From the NCBI RefSeq assembly GCF_029892565.1, contig NZ_JARXVH010000031.1:1-64000 (forward strand): a stretch of 64,000 nucleotides of DNA, written 5' to 3'. This DNA is from Streptomyces pseudovenezuelae (GTDB taxonomy: Bacteria > Actinomycetota > Actinomycetes > Streptomycetales > Streptomycetaceae). The translations under genes and the position numbers were made by a program. Under the pieces are notes generated by a model, which saw nothing but the letters and a program-made list of their open reading frames with translations, did no database searches and was not told the DNA's origin. Positions 8,566-16,980 of the stretch are shown here, in pieces. Numbering within the stretch: position 1 is the stretch's first letter; each line of letters opens with the position of its first letter.

Positions 8566-9534
8566 GTGACCCAGCCACCCGAGAACGACGAATTCCGCGT
8601 GGTCACGTGGAAGGTCGAGCACAATGGCATCAGCAACAACGGCGACGATGCGCGATGGCATCTGGCCATGGACGTTCTTGCCACCCTCCAGCCGCACGTA
8701 CTCCTGCGCCAGGAACTGACCCGCGCAGACATGTTCGGCGGCCGCGCCATCTGGGCAGAGTCCGCGCGGCTTGGCGGACACGCCGCCTTCCTTGCCAGCG
8801 CGAACCCTGAATCGGCCAATCCGACCGGTGCCTACGTGGACAGGGACCTGTGCCGGCCTGCCCAGTACTTCGAGCACCGCACCGGAATGTGGCACTCGGT
8901 GTGCAACCCGGTGGTCCGGCTCAAGGGCACTGCGCGGACGCTGAGTCTGGCGTCGGTCCATCTGTGCCCCTTCGACCCGGCCATGCGGGCGAGCGAGGCA
9001 AGGCGCTTGGCCACGCTGGGACGGCCCGGCGTGGCAGCGATTGTCGGGGGCGACATGAACTCGTACTCGCACCGACTGGGGTCCGGACCTGCGCTGCCTG
9101 ACTGGAGTCAGATCACCGACCGAGCCCACTTCGAGGCACGCACGATCGAGCGGAACGGAAAGCGGATCTCTGACACGCTGCCGGACGAGATCCTCTCCGG
9201 CGAGCATGGAGGGCGACCACCGGTCTTCGTAGAGCTGGGGCACTACGCGGCAACCGAACTCGGCCTCCAGGGCGCCCTGGAACCGACCGCGTCCTTGTGG
9301 CGCACAGACCAGGGTCCCAGGCAGCGAATCGACCGGTTCTACGCGACGCCACAGGTTGCCAGAGCCCTCACAGGACTGGAGGTCGTGGTCACCGAAGAGG
9401 TGATCGAGGCATCCGATCATCCCCCGGTGCTCGCCACCTTCAGTCTCTCGGCGCTGCGTCGTGCCCTGTCTGCCGATCCCGCGCTCGCCCCTGCCGCAAG
9501 TCCGTGGAACACGACCGAACGGAACGGCTCATGA
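8566..9534 (+). CDS. Endonuclease/exonuclease/phosphatase-fold protein B
   Basis: This 322-residue protein is a paralogue of the preceding gene, starting at GTG 8566 behind GGAGG. It retains VLLRQELTRAD (metal Glu), IVGGDMNSYSH (DxN) and ASDHPPVLATF (SDH). The first motif reads TWKVEHNG, so the Asn that normally follows the first strand (WN in the sister protein) is Lys here. This could change metal binding or activity. The divergence between the sisters suggests an old tandem duplication with specialisation. The C-terminal 25 residues are Ala/Pro-rich and may be neutral. Confidence 0.78.
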   Translation: MTQPPENDEFRVVTWKVEHNGISNNGDDARWHLAMDVLATLQPHVLLRQELTRADMFGGRAIWAESARLGGHAAFLASANPESANPTGAYVDRDLCRPAQYFEHRTGMWHSVCNPVVRLKGTARTLSLASVHLCPFDPAMRASEARRLATLGRPGVAAIVGGDMNSYSHRLGSGPALPDWSQITDRAHFEARTIERNGKRISDTLPDEILSGEHGGRPPVFVELGHYAATELGLQGALEPTASLWRTDQGPRQRIDRFYATPQVARALTGLEVVVTEEVIEASDHPPVLATFSLSALRRALSADPALAPAASPWNTTERNGS

Positions 9535-9599
9535 CGATCGCCCCCGAAACCCTCGTGCCCGGCATCGACCACCGCCAACACCAGACCGACGACGGCACC

Positions 9600-9886
9600 C
9601 GCACGGAACGAAAGACGCCGTCGGCCGCACCACAGCCATCGCGGACGGCGGTTACCGGGCCACCGGCCTGGTCATCCCGCACCGCCACGAACGCGGCCAG
9701 GCCGAACTCCCGGCCTGGAAGGAGGAGCACAATGCCTCCCACCGCAGGGTCCGCGCCCGCGTCGAGCATACTTTCGCCCGCATGAAGACCTGGAAAATCC
9801 TGCGCGACTGCCGCCTCAAGGGCGGCGGTGTCCACCACGCCATGCTCGGCATCGCCCGCCTGCACAACCTCGCCCTCGCCGGATGA
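9600..9886 (+). pseudogene. IS5-family transposase C-terminal remnant
   Basis: The frame reads TTAIADGGYRATGLVIPHRH, then RRVRARVEHTFARMKTWKIL and a terminal HHAMLGIARLHNLALAG, the C-terminal half of an IS5-type transposase. No N-terminal half or intact frame is present upstream. It belongs to a different subtype from the copies at 1-538 and 12415-12705. Confidence 0.75.
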
Positions 9887-10057
9887 CCAGCAATCAGCCA
9901 GGTCAGCGACCGTGCCCGATGTGACGTCGACCGGATAGTTGACCATCGCCCCGTTTCGACGGCCCAAGACAGGCCCAAACGGCTGTCGGAGGCCCAGTCG
10001 TTCGTCCTGGTTTGGTGACCCGCGTCACACCCAGCTCCTGTCAGCAATCGAGGCGCC

Positions 10058-10086
10058 GTCTCGTTCGAAGGGCACGCGAACGAGAC
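10058..10086. promoter_or_regulatory. 10-bp inverted repeat before flavoprotein gene
   Basis: GTCTCGTTCG (10058-10067) is exactly inverted at 10077-10086 with a 9-nt spacer. It abuts the AGGAG ribosome binding site of the gene at 10099, so it could be an operator or an RNA hairpin that affects initiation. Confidence 0.5.
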
Positions 10087-10098
10087 AGGAGCAACGCC

Positions 10099-11289
10099 AT
10101 GAAGCATCGCATCGTTGTACTCGGCGCCGGATATGCCGGGGCCTTCGCCGCCGGAAACCTGGCCCGCAGGCTCTCCCCCTTGGATATCGAGATCACCGTC
10201 GTCAACGCCGTGCCCGACTTCGTTGAGCGAATGCGGCTCCACCAGCTCGCGATCGGCCAGAACCTCGCGTTCCGCAAGCTCGCCGACGTATTCGAGGGCA
10301 CCGGGGTGCGACTGCGCCTGGCGCGCGTCACCGGTGTCGACCCCGGGCGCAGGACCGTCGCCGTGACTGGCGAGGACGGCGATGGCGAGCTCGCGTACGA
10401 CACGCTTCTCTACGCGCTCGGCAGCTCCGTAGCCCACCATGGCGTGCCCGGCGTGGTCGAGTACGCCTTCGATGTGACCGGCCGGTCCTCGGCGCAGCGT
10501 CTGCGCGAGCGCCTGGCCGGCCTGGGCGAGGGCGGCGCCGTGTTGGTCGTCGGTGAGGGGCTGACCGGCATCGAGACCGCCACCGAGTTCGCCGAGTCCC
10601 GGCCCGACCTCTCGGTCGCGCTCGCCGCCCGCGGCGAGCTGGGCGCCTGGCTCTCGCCGAAGGCCCGCCGTCACCTGCGCCATGCCTTCGACCGGCTGGG
10701 CATCGCCGTCCACGAGCACACCGGCATCGAAGCCGTCGAGCCGACCCGGGCGATCGCCGCCGACGGTACGTCCATCCCGGCCGATGTGACCGTGTGGTCG
10801 GCCGGGTTCGCCGTGCACCCCATCGCGGCCGCCAGCGGCCTGGACGTCGCCGAGACCGGCCAGATCGTCGTCGACCGCACCATGCGCTCGGTGTCGCACC
10901 CGGACGTCTACGCCGCCGGTGACTGCGCCTACGCGATCGGCGAGAACGGCCGGCCGCTGCCGATGTCCTGCGCCTCGGCCGGCTTCACCAACTTGCAGGC
11001 GACCGCCGCGATCATCGCGCGCCTGACCGCCCGTGACGTGCCGACCATCGGGCTGAAGTACTACGGCAACCACATCAGCCTCGGGCGGCGGGACGCAATC
11101 TTCCAGATGGTGGACACGGACGTCCGGTCGAAGTCCTGGTATCTGGGCGGCCGGACCGCCGCGCGGCTGAAGTCGGGCGTGCTCAAGGGGGCCGGGTGGG
11201 GCATCGCCCACCCGACCTTCGGTATGCCGAAGCGCAAGCGCCGCCTGGCCACCGTGCCTGACCGGGCCGGTGTAAGGGCCGCTGCATAG
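10099..11289 (+). CDS. NAD(P)/FAD-dependent oxidoreductase (NDH-2-like)
   Basis: This is a 396-residue pyridine-nucleotide disulfide-reductase-fold flavoprotein. An N-terminal FAD Rossmann motif (IVVLGAGYAGAFAAGNLARR) is followed by an NAD-binding motif VLVVGEGLTGIETATE near residue 150, and VYAAGDCAYAI supplies the C-terminal FAD GD motif. The layout matches type-II NADH dehydrogenase-like enzymes without a long C-terminal membrane anchor. The ATG at 10099 follows AGGAG. The ECF sigma gene starts 10 bp after its stop. ECF41-type sigma factors are characteristically linked to such oxidoreductases, so this is probably a target and partner gene. Confidence 0.88.
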   Translation: MKHRIVVLGAGYAGAFAAGNLARRLSPLDIEITVVNAVPDFVERMRLHQLAIGQNLAFRKLADVFEGTGVRLRLARVTGVDPGRRTVAVTGEDGDGELAYDTLLYALGSSVAHHGVPGVVEYAFDVTGRSSAQRLRERLAGLGEGGAVLVVGEGLTGIETATEFAESRPDLSVALAARGELGAWLSPKARRHLRHAFDRLGIAVHEHTGIEAVEPTRAIAADGTSIPADVTVWSAGFAVHPIAAASGLDVAETGQIVVDRTMRSVSHPDVYAAGDCAYAIGENGRPLPMSCASAGFTNLQATAAIIARLTARDVPTIGLKYYGNHISLGRRDAIFQMVDTDVRSKSWYLGGRTAARLKSGVLKGAGWGIAHPTFGMPKRKRRLATVPDRAGVRAAA

Positions 11290-11299
11290 GCTGTTCAGG

Positions 11300-12238
11300 A
11301 TGGACAGCGCAGCCATCGATGGGTTCGAGGCCAGCCGGGGCCGACTGGCCTCGCTCGCGTACCGTCTGCTCGGCTCGGCCGCCGACGCCGAGGACGCCGT
11401 GCAGGACACGTTCCTGCGCTGGCAGGCCGCAGACCGCGAACGGGTTGAGGTGCCGGAAGCGTGGCTGACCAAGGTCGTCACCCATCTCTGCCTCGACCGG
11501 CTCCGCTCGGCGCAGGCGCGCCACGAGCGAGCAGCCGGTGCCTGGTTGCCTGAGCCGCTTCTTGAGGGCGACCCCATGCTCGGCCCGGCCGAGACCTTCG
11601 AGCAGCGCGAATCGGTGTCCCTCGCCGTCCTGACCCTGATGGAGCGGCTCTCGCCGGTTGAACGGGCCGTCTACGTCCTGCGCGAGGCTTTCTCGTACAG
11701 CCACGCCGAGATCGCCGGGATCCTAGACATCAGCGAGTCCGCGAGCCAGCAGCATGTCCACCGGGCTCGGATCCGGGTCGCCGCCGAGCGCCGGCGTGGC
11801 GGAGAGGCCGACCCCGCGTCCGCGCGCCGTGTCGTCGAGGAATTCCTCGCCGCTGCCACGTCGGGGCGCACCGAACGGCTGGTGGCACTGCTCACCGACG
11901 ATGTGACGGCGGTCTCGGACGGCTACGGACTGGGCACGCGGCTGTTGCGGTACGAGACGCGCGAGCGGGTCGCCTCCTACGCGCGGGCCGGCTTCAAGCC
12001 CACGCCGGCGAAGCGGCGGCTGGCCGGCGGCTCGCCCGCGATGCATATCGCCCTGGTCAACGGCTCCCCGGCCGTCCTCGCCGTGGTCGACGACCGGGTC
12101 GTGGGCGCTGTGGCGTTCGAAGTCAGCGACGGCAAGGTCGCGTCCCTGCGCGGCATCGCCGCCGCAGACCGGCTCGCACGCCTCAACGAGGTCTGGCGGC
12201 AGCACGAACCCGACGCGCCGGTCATCAACGCATGGTGA
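11300..12238 (+). CDS. ECF41-type sigma factor with SnoaL-like C-terminus
   Basis: This is a 312-residue extracytoplasmic-function sigma factor. Region 2 contains LAYRLLGSAADAEDAVQDTFLRW and region 4 contains SPVERAVYVLREAFSYSHAEIA with the HTH QHVHRARIRV. A C-terminal NTF2/SnoaL-like extension of about 130 residues follows, as in the SigJ/ECF41 group where it modulates activity in cis instead of an anti-sigma factor. The linker WLPEPL is typical. The usual DGGGK-type motif appears altered (SDGYGLG). The start at ATG 11300 lacks a strong ribosome binding site, suggesting coupling to the flavoprotein gene. Confidence 0.88.
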   Translation: MDSAAIDGFEASRGRLASLAYRLLGSAADAEDAVQDTFLRWQAADRERVEVPEAWLTKVVTHLCLDRLRSAQARHERAAGAWLPEPLLEGDPMLGPAETFEQRESVSLAVLTLMERLSPVERAVYVLREAFSYSHAEIAGILDISESASQQHVHRARIRVAAERRRGGEADPASARRVVEEFLAAATSGRTERLVALLTDDVTAVSDGYGLGTRLLRYETRERVASYARAGFKPTPAKRRLAGGSPAMHIALVNGSPAVLAVVDDRVVGAVAFEVSDGKVASLRGIAAADRLARLNEVWRQHEPDAPVINAW

Positions 12239-12359
12239 TCGGAGCCACCGGAGTAGCCAACTACGAATCGTCACGGAGGGCTGACCAGGGCGGATCACAG
12301 CGCCCCCGGCCACCCATCGCTCGAAGTCACGCCCAAAGCCGTTTGCGGGACAGCGCTTA

Positions 12360-12705
12360 CGAGCTCGTGCATGGTTGGTGGTGGCGCGTCGCGGAGTTCG
12401 GCTTCGCCTGGTGTTCACACGTGGCAATCGGTCGCCAGGGTGGCGGTCTGCTGGTGGGAGAGCAGTCCGGCGACGGCTTGGATGATGTCGGTCATGTGCT
12501 CGCGGCGGCCGTGGCGTCGGGCAAGGACCCGCCAGTTCTTGAGGTGAGCGATGCCGTGCTCGACGCGGATACGCCGGGAGGAGTGGGCCTTGCGCTGGCG
12601 TTCATGCATTTCCTCGTACCAGTCCGGGGCGTTCTTCTTGAACTTGCGGTGCGGTGGTGTGACCACACGTCCGCCCGTCTGGGCTCCCAGGCCCTGGTAG
12701 CAGCA
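12360..12705 (-). mobile_element. Remnant of the same IS5-like element as at 1-538
   Basis: Read on the minus strand, the segment encodes YQGLGAQTGGRVVTPPHRKF through RRIRVEHGIAHLKNWR to LLSHQQTATLA, nearly identical to the transposase C-terminus at 1-538 but inverted. Only about 95 residues remain, and the downstream flank again contains ACGAGCTCGTGCATGGT. On its other side it is fused directly to the secreted-protein fragment starting near 12711, so insertion or deletion here destroyed that gene. Confidence 0.8.
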
Positions 12706-12710
12706 GTACC

Positions 12711-13010
12711 CCCGTAGCCGCCAACGGGACCTACACCCTCACCAGCAGCACCACCCAACAGGTCACCACGGCCACCACGCCCACACTCGCCGCCATGGTC
12801 ACGGTCAACGGCCCCACCGCCGACGGCTACGCCATCGTCTACCCCACCGCGACCGGCAGACCCGCAACCAGCAACCTCAACTGGGGCATCGACGACACCA
12901 TGGCGAACCTCGCCCTCACACCCACCGACAGCAACGGACAGGTCAGCATCTACAACAACAGCGACGGCACAGCCGACTTCATCGTCGACTCCAGCGGCTC
13001 CTACAGCTGA
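12711..13010 (+). pseudogene. C-terminal fragment of a secreted repeat protein
   Basis: The open frame from about 12711 reads AANGTYTLTSSTTQQ, then VTVNGPTADGYAIVYPTATG, SNLNWGIDDTMANL and a terminal ADFIVDSSGSYS. This matches a C-terminal all-beta module common in secreted Streptomyces hydrolases and FG-GAP proteins (pattern: VTAxxPTAxGYxTVYP, SNLNxxxGxTxxNL, DVxGYF). No start or signal peptide precedes it because an IS remnant abuts the 5' side. A strong terminator follows at 13031. Confidence 0.65.
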
Positions 13011-13030
13011 CACACCCACGACACTGAACT

Positions 13031-13069
13031 CGAAGGGTCGGACCAACAGTTGCTCGGTCCGACCCTTCG
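13031..13069 (+). terminator. 14-bp perfect stem-loop terminator
   Basis: CGAAGGGTCGGACC (13031-13044) pairs exactly with 13056-13069 across an 11-nt loop, 20 bp beyond the stop of the secreted-protein fragment. It is probably the original terminator of that gene. Confidence 0.8.
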
Positions 13070-13900
13070 GAACCAGAGAGTCCAATACCTTCGGGCTCCG
13101 TTTCCGATCCATGGGGCTGGCCCGCGTGTGGACACTGTCGTTTCAGCCGCTGCCGCTGACAACAGGTCGGCGAGTTTCGCACGAACGAGGCCAATCGGCG
13201 TGGCAAGGGGTCAACTGAAGCATCGCCTGCGCATCGGATGAGGGCACGCGAGCGGATCCGCATGATCATGCACGTGCGACATGCCGGGACCTGGTCGGCC
13301 TGGGCCGCGGCCAAGGAGGGTCGGCACCCATGCCCGCCTCCGATCCGTGATGTGGCTGTGCCCCGACGCCCACGTGACGTGCGTGCGGGTCTGACTCCAC
13401 GGGCATGCCCCTTGTTGCGTCACTGCGCAAATAGGGTCGAAGGGTCCTCGTGGCGCCGAGTGGCGCCACGTGATGTCATTCGGCGCCATCTAGCAGGCGA
13501 GATAGAGGGACCCGAAGTCGGCCTCGCCGGCGCCCAGGACAAGCTCGCCCAGCTCGACGCGGAGGGCACTCGTCAACGCACCATCGACCTCGGCATGGCC
13601 AGCCGCCAAACCACTCGTCCGCCAGCGTCGGACCCTTCGTCGCATACGGAGTGATGGCGTCAGCGCGTAAAGCTGTGCGCGGCACGCCGGTGACCCGTCT
13701 CGCACCTCGCGCCGCCCGCTATCAGTACGGCATCCCCGCGCGGTGCCGCACACACCGTCTCCCCCCTGGTCGGACAGGGAGTACCGGGCCTTATCGGTGG
13801 CCTGCCGCCTTCGTCGCCCCTGGTCTCCCCTCCCGCACAAAGCCGCAGGGTCCCGGCGATCGCCGGAGCCGCTCCTTGCCATCCGCTCCGTTCCGTCATA
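13070..13900. other. About 830 bp without a recognisable gene
   Basis: Several open frames exist on both strands, but none has a recognisable family, consistent codon bias and a ribosome binding site together. I see no RNA gene here. The region probably holds decayed sequence between the IS-damaged locus and the SDR operon. Confidence 0.5.
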
Positions 13901-13901
13901 G

Positions 13902-13928
13902 CCTTACGATCGTAAGGTAAACGATCGT
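13902..13928. promoter_or_regulatory. Two tandem ACGATCGT palindromes (probable operator)
   Basis: CCTTACGATCGTAAGG (13902-13917) is a perfect 16-bp palindrome. A second ACGATCGT core lies at 13921-13928, 15 bp centre to centre. Both sit 26-50 bp before the SDR start at 13954, where a promoter is expected. TetR-type dimers often bind such sites; the TetR gene at 16981 closes the same gene run and is the obvious candidate, by inference. Confidence 0.7.
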
Positions 13929-13953
13929 AATTCAATAACTCAGGGAGTCTGTG

Positions 13954-14769
13954 ATGGCGACAGATCGGCCGGTAGCACTCGTGACGGGGGCATCATCGGG
14001 GATCGGCAACGCAACCGCTCGCGCCTTCGTGGCAGCCGGGTTCGAGGTGATCGGAACCGGACGGAACACCTCGGGACTCACCCCGCCCGCCGGGGTGACC
14101 TTCCTCGACCTCGACGTGACCAGTGACGAATCCGTCACCGCCGCCGTCCGGGAAGTGATCGAACGGTTCGGTCGGATCGACGTCCTCGTCAACAACGCCG
14201 GTCTCGGCTCGGCCGGCGCCGTCGAGGAGAACTCCGTCGCCCAGGCCCAGAGCCTCTTCGACCTCAACTTCTTCGGTCTCATCCGCATGACGAAGGCCGT
14301 CCTGCCGCACATGCGCGCCCAGGGCCGTGGCCGCATCATCAACCTCTCGTCCGTCCTCGGCGTCATCCCGCAGCCCTACATGGCCCTCTACGTCGCGGCG
14401 AAGCACGCCGTCGAGGGCTACTCCGAGTCCCTGGACCACGAGGTCCGCGAGCACGGCGTCCGCGTCCTGCTCGTCGAACCCGGCTACACCCGGACCGCGT
14501 TCGATGCCAAGGCCGTGCAACCCGACACGCCGCTGCCGCTGTATGCGGAGCGGCGGCGTGTCTTCGACGAGGTGGTCGCCGCGGCGATGGAGGCCGGCGA
14601 CGACCCCGCCGTTGTCGCCAAGGAGGTCGTCACGGCAGCCACCGCCCCGAAGCCGAAGCTGCGCTACACCGCCGGACCGCTCGCCTCACGCATCACCACC
14701 GCGCGACGCCTGGTCCCCGCCGGGATCTTCGACAAGCAGATCCGCAGATTCAACCGGATGCCCGGCTGA
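13954..14769 (+). CDS. Short-chain dehydrogenase/reductase (SDR)
   Basis: This is a 271-residue classical SDR. It shows the cofactor motif VTGASSGIG at the N-terminus, NNAG (VLVNNAGLGSAG), catalytic Ser in INLSSVLGV and YVAAKHA with the YxxxK pair. Thr/Arg after the first strand (GTGRNTSG) favours NADP(H). The start is ATG 13954 or GTG 13951, both behind a GGGAG. It opens a same-strand run with a hydrolase, a quinone reductase and a TetR gene. The SDR-hydrolase pair may detoxify or convert a carbonyl/ester compound; the substrate is unknown. Confidence 0.9.
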   Translation: MATDRPVALVTGASSGIGNATARAFVAAGFEVIGTGRNTSGLTPPAGVTFLDLDVTSDESVTAAVREVIERFGRIDVLVNNAGLGSAGAVEENSVAQAQSLFDLNFFGLIRMTKAVLPHMRAQGRGRIINLSSVLGVIPQPYMALYVAAKHAVEGYSESLDHEVREHGVRVLLVEPGYTRTAFDAKAVQPDTPLPLYAERRRVFDEVVAAAMEAGDDPAVVAKEVVTAATAPKPKLRYTAGPLASRITTARRLVPAGIFDKQIRRFNRMPG

Positions 14770-14843
14770 CGTCGCACCCGGCCCATCGACCTGCACTGCG
14801 CGCGAGAGACGCACTCACCTCCGACCTGAACAGGAGCATCACC

Positions 14844-15755
14844 ATGGGAACCAGTACGGAAGCACAGCAGTTCGCGCAATTCCTCGAAAGCGTTCGCGCG
14901 AAGGCGTCGACACCGGGCCTCGACCTGGCCGTCGTCCGCGCCATCGTCGACACACACGCTTCGGCATCGACCGAGCCGGAAGGCGTCACCTACGCCGACG
15001 TGGACGCCGACGGCGTCCCCGCCCTGTGGACCATCCCCGAGGGCGCCGACCCCGACAGGGCGCTGCTCCACTTCCACTTCGGCGGATCGGTCGCCGCCTC
15101 GATCACATCGGACCGCAAGGCCGCCGGCCACATCGCCAAGGCGGCCGGGATCCGCTCACTCGTCGTGGGCTTCCGCCTGGCGCCCGAGCACCCCCACCCG
15201 GCGCAGATCGACGACGCCGAGACCGCCTACCGCTGGCTGCTCGCGCAGGGCTACCAGCCGCGGAACATCGGCAGCACCGGCCACTCCATCGGAGGCACCC
15301 TCGCGGTCATGCTGCCGCTGCGCCTGCTCGCCAAGGGCGAGGCGACCCCCGGGGCGATCATCAGCATCTCGCCGTGGGCCGACCTCACCATCAGCAACCC
15401 GAAGGTCGACGAGAACGAGGAACACGACAAGATGCTCAGCCGGGGCATCCTCGAATCGTTCCGAGCAGCGTGGCTGCAGGACCCCGCCGTGGACTTCACC
15501 GACCCCGACATCAGCATCGTGAACGCCGACCTGACCGGCCTGCCGCCAACGGCCCTCCACTACGGCGAGTCCGAGACGCTTGCCGGCGAGGGCGCCGACT
15601 TCGGCCGCCGCCTCGCCGACTTCAAGATTGTTTCCGAGGTCCGCCCGCTGCCCGAGGGCCAGCACTCGTTCATCCTCGGCGCGGGGCGGGTGCCCGAGGT
15701 GGATAGGGCGATCGGGCAGATGGGCCGATGGCTCCGCCGGCACCTCGGCAGCTGA
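14844..15755 (+). CDS. Alpha/beta hydrolase, HSL (bHSL)-like
   Basis: This is a 303-residue alpha/beta hydrolase starting at ATG 14844 with CAGGAG upstream. HFHFGGSVAAS corresponds to the HGGG-type oxyanion motif, with the second residue changed so that it reads HFGG. GHSIGGTLAV gives the nucleophile Ser in GxSxG. An acidic residue and EGQHSF near residue 270 supply the Asp/His part. The layout fits the hormone-sensitive-lipase family acting on short-chain esters. It lies between an SDR and a quinone oxidoreductase on the same strand. Confidence 0.88.
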   Translation: MGTSTEAQQFAQFLESVRAKASTPGLDLAVVRAIVDTHASASTEPEGVTYADVDADGVPALWTIPEGADPDRALLHFHFGGSVAASITSDRKAAGHIAKAAGIRSLVVGFRLAPEHPHPAQIDDAETAYRWLLAQGYQPRNIGSTGHSIGGTLAVMLPLRLLAKGEATPGAIISISPWADLTISNPKVDENEEHDKMLSRGILESFRAAWLQDPAVDFTDPDISIVNADLTGLPPTALHYGESETLAGEGADFGRRLADFKIVSEVRPLPEGQHSFILGAGRVPEVDRAIGQMGRWLRRHLGS

Positions 15756-15829
15756 TACGGAAGCCGCCCGGGCATGCGCATCGTCCGCCGAGAAGGCAAC
15801 CGAGAAGACCACGCAAAGGGATAGCTGAC

Positions 15830-16843
15830 ATGAGGGCATTCGTCGTCAAGAAGTACGGCAAGGACGGCGTACGCGCCGCAGACGTTGACGAGCCCGCCGT
15901 CGGGGACGGCGACGTCCTGGTCCGAGTGAGCGCCACCAGCATCAACCCGCTGGACAAAATGGTCCGCAACGGGGAGTTCAAACGACTCCTGAGGTACAAA
16001 CTGCCCTTCGTTCTCGGCCACGACGTCGCCGGCGTCGTGACGAAGGTCGGGTCCGCCGTGCGCGACGTGGCCGTCGGCGACGAGGTCTACGCACGTCCCC
16101 GCGACCTGCGGATCGGAGGCTTCGCCGAGTTCATCGCCATCGACCAGGACGACGTCTCGCCCAAGCCGGAGTCACTCACCCTCCGCGAGGCGGCCGCAGT
16201 GCCGCTGGTGGCCTTGGCCGCCTGGCAGATCCTCGTCGACCGTGCCCACGTGAAGCCGGGACAGAAGGTGCTCATCCACGCCGGTGCCGGTGGCCTCGGA
16301 TCGACGGTCATCCAGCTCGCCAAGCACCTCGGTGCCACGGTGGCGACGACGACGAACACCCGCACCGAGGAGTTGGTCAGGAGCCTCGGCGCCGACATCG
16401 TCGTCGACTACACCAAGGAGGACTTCTCTCAGGTGCTGTCCGGCTACGACCTGGTGCTGGACTCCCTGGGCGGGGCGAACCTCGAGAAGTCGCTGACCGT
16501 GCTGAAGCCGGGCGGCCTGGCCATCGGTGTCGCCGGGCCGCCGGACGCAGGTTTCGCCAGTCAACTAGGCGCCCCCTCGTTCATGGGCGTGGTCATGAAC
16601 GCGCTCAGTCGCAAGGTGCGCAAGCAGGCCAAGGCCCTGGGCGTGCGCTATCAGTTCTTCTTCATGCAGGCCAGCGGCTCCCAGCTCCGTGAACTCGGCG
16701 CCCTGTACGACAACGGACAGCTCCGCCCGGTCATCGACCGAACGTTCCCCTTCGACCAGACGCTCGAGGCGATGGCGTACGTCGAGCAGGGCCGTACCAC
16801 GGCCGGAAAGGTCGTGATCTCGATGGCCCCCGACGACGAGTGA
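15830..16843 (+). CDS. NADP-dependent quinone oxidoreductase (MDR family)
   Basis: This is a 337-residue zinc-independent medium-chain dehydrogenase/reductase. The GroES-like half contains VLVRVSATSINPLDKMVRNG and LPFVLGHDVAGVV. The nucleotide-binding half contains VLIHAGAGGLGSTVIQLAKHLGA, the AxxGxxG motif of quinone reductases. The start is ATG 15830; no strong ribosome binding site is visible. It is the third gene of the SDR-hydrolase run. The likely role is reduction of a quinone or enone, with the substrate unassigned. Confidence 0.88.
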   Translation: MRAFVVKKYGKDGVRAADVDEPAVGDGDVLVRVSATSINPLDKMVRNGEFKRLLRYKLPFVLGHDVAGVVTKVGSAVRDVAVGDEVYARPRDLRIGGFAEFIAIDQDDVSPKPESLTLREAAAVPLVALAAWQILVDRAHVKPGQKVLIHAGAGGLGSTVIQLAKHLGATVATTTNTRTEELVRSLGADIVVDYTKEDFSQVLSGYDLVLDSLGGANLEKSLTVLKPGGLAIGVAGPPDAGFASQLGAPSFMGVVMNALSRKVRKQAKALGVRYQFFFMQASGSQLRELGALYDNGQLRPVIDRTFPFDQTLEAMAYVEQGRTTAGKVVISMAPDDE

Positions 16844-16898
16844 ATCGGGCCGGCCGCAGAGAAGGCGTGTCGGTGCTCCAAGAGACCGCCGGCACACC

Positions 16899-16927
16899 AT
16901 TGGAGTACGTTCGCAATCCAATACGAT
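16899..16927 (+). promoter_or_regulatory. Promoter with overlapping inverted repeat before tetR
   Basis: TTGGAG (16900-16905) and TACGAT (16922-16927) are spaced 16 bp and fit a housekeeping promoter. ATTGGA (16899-16904) is exactly inverted as TCCAAT (16917-16922), so a dimeric repressor bound here would cover the -35 to -10 span. This suggests autoregulation of the TetR gene at 16981. Confidence 0.6.
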
Positions 16928-16980
16928 GGCGAAGGCCGCGGAGGGCAGGTGACCCTTCCTGCGCACAAAGGAGTGAGCGC

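Noticed and set aside
13490..13654. Possible HipA-like string (VGLAGAQDKL) on the plus strand
   Set aside because: Only about ten residues match a generic pattern, with no catalytic motifs around it and no ribosome binding site.
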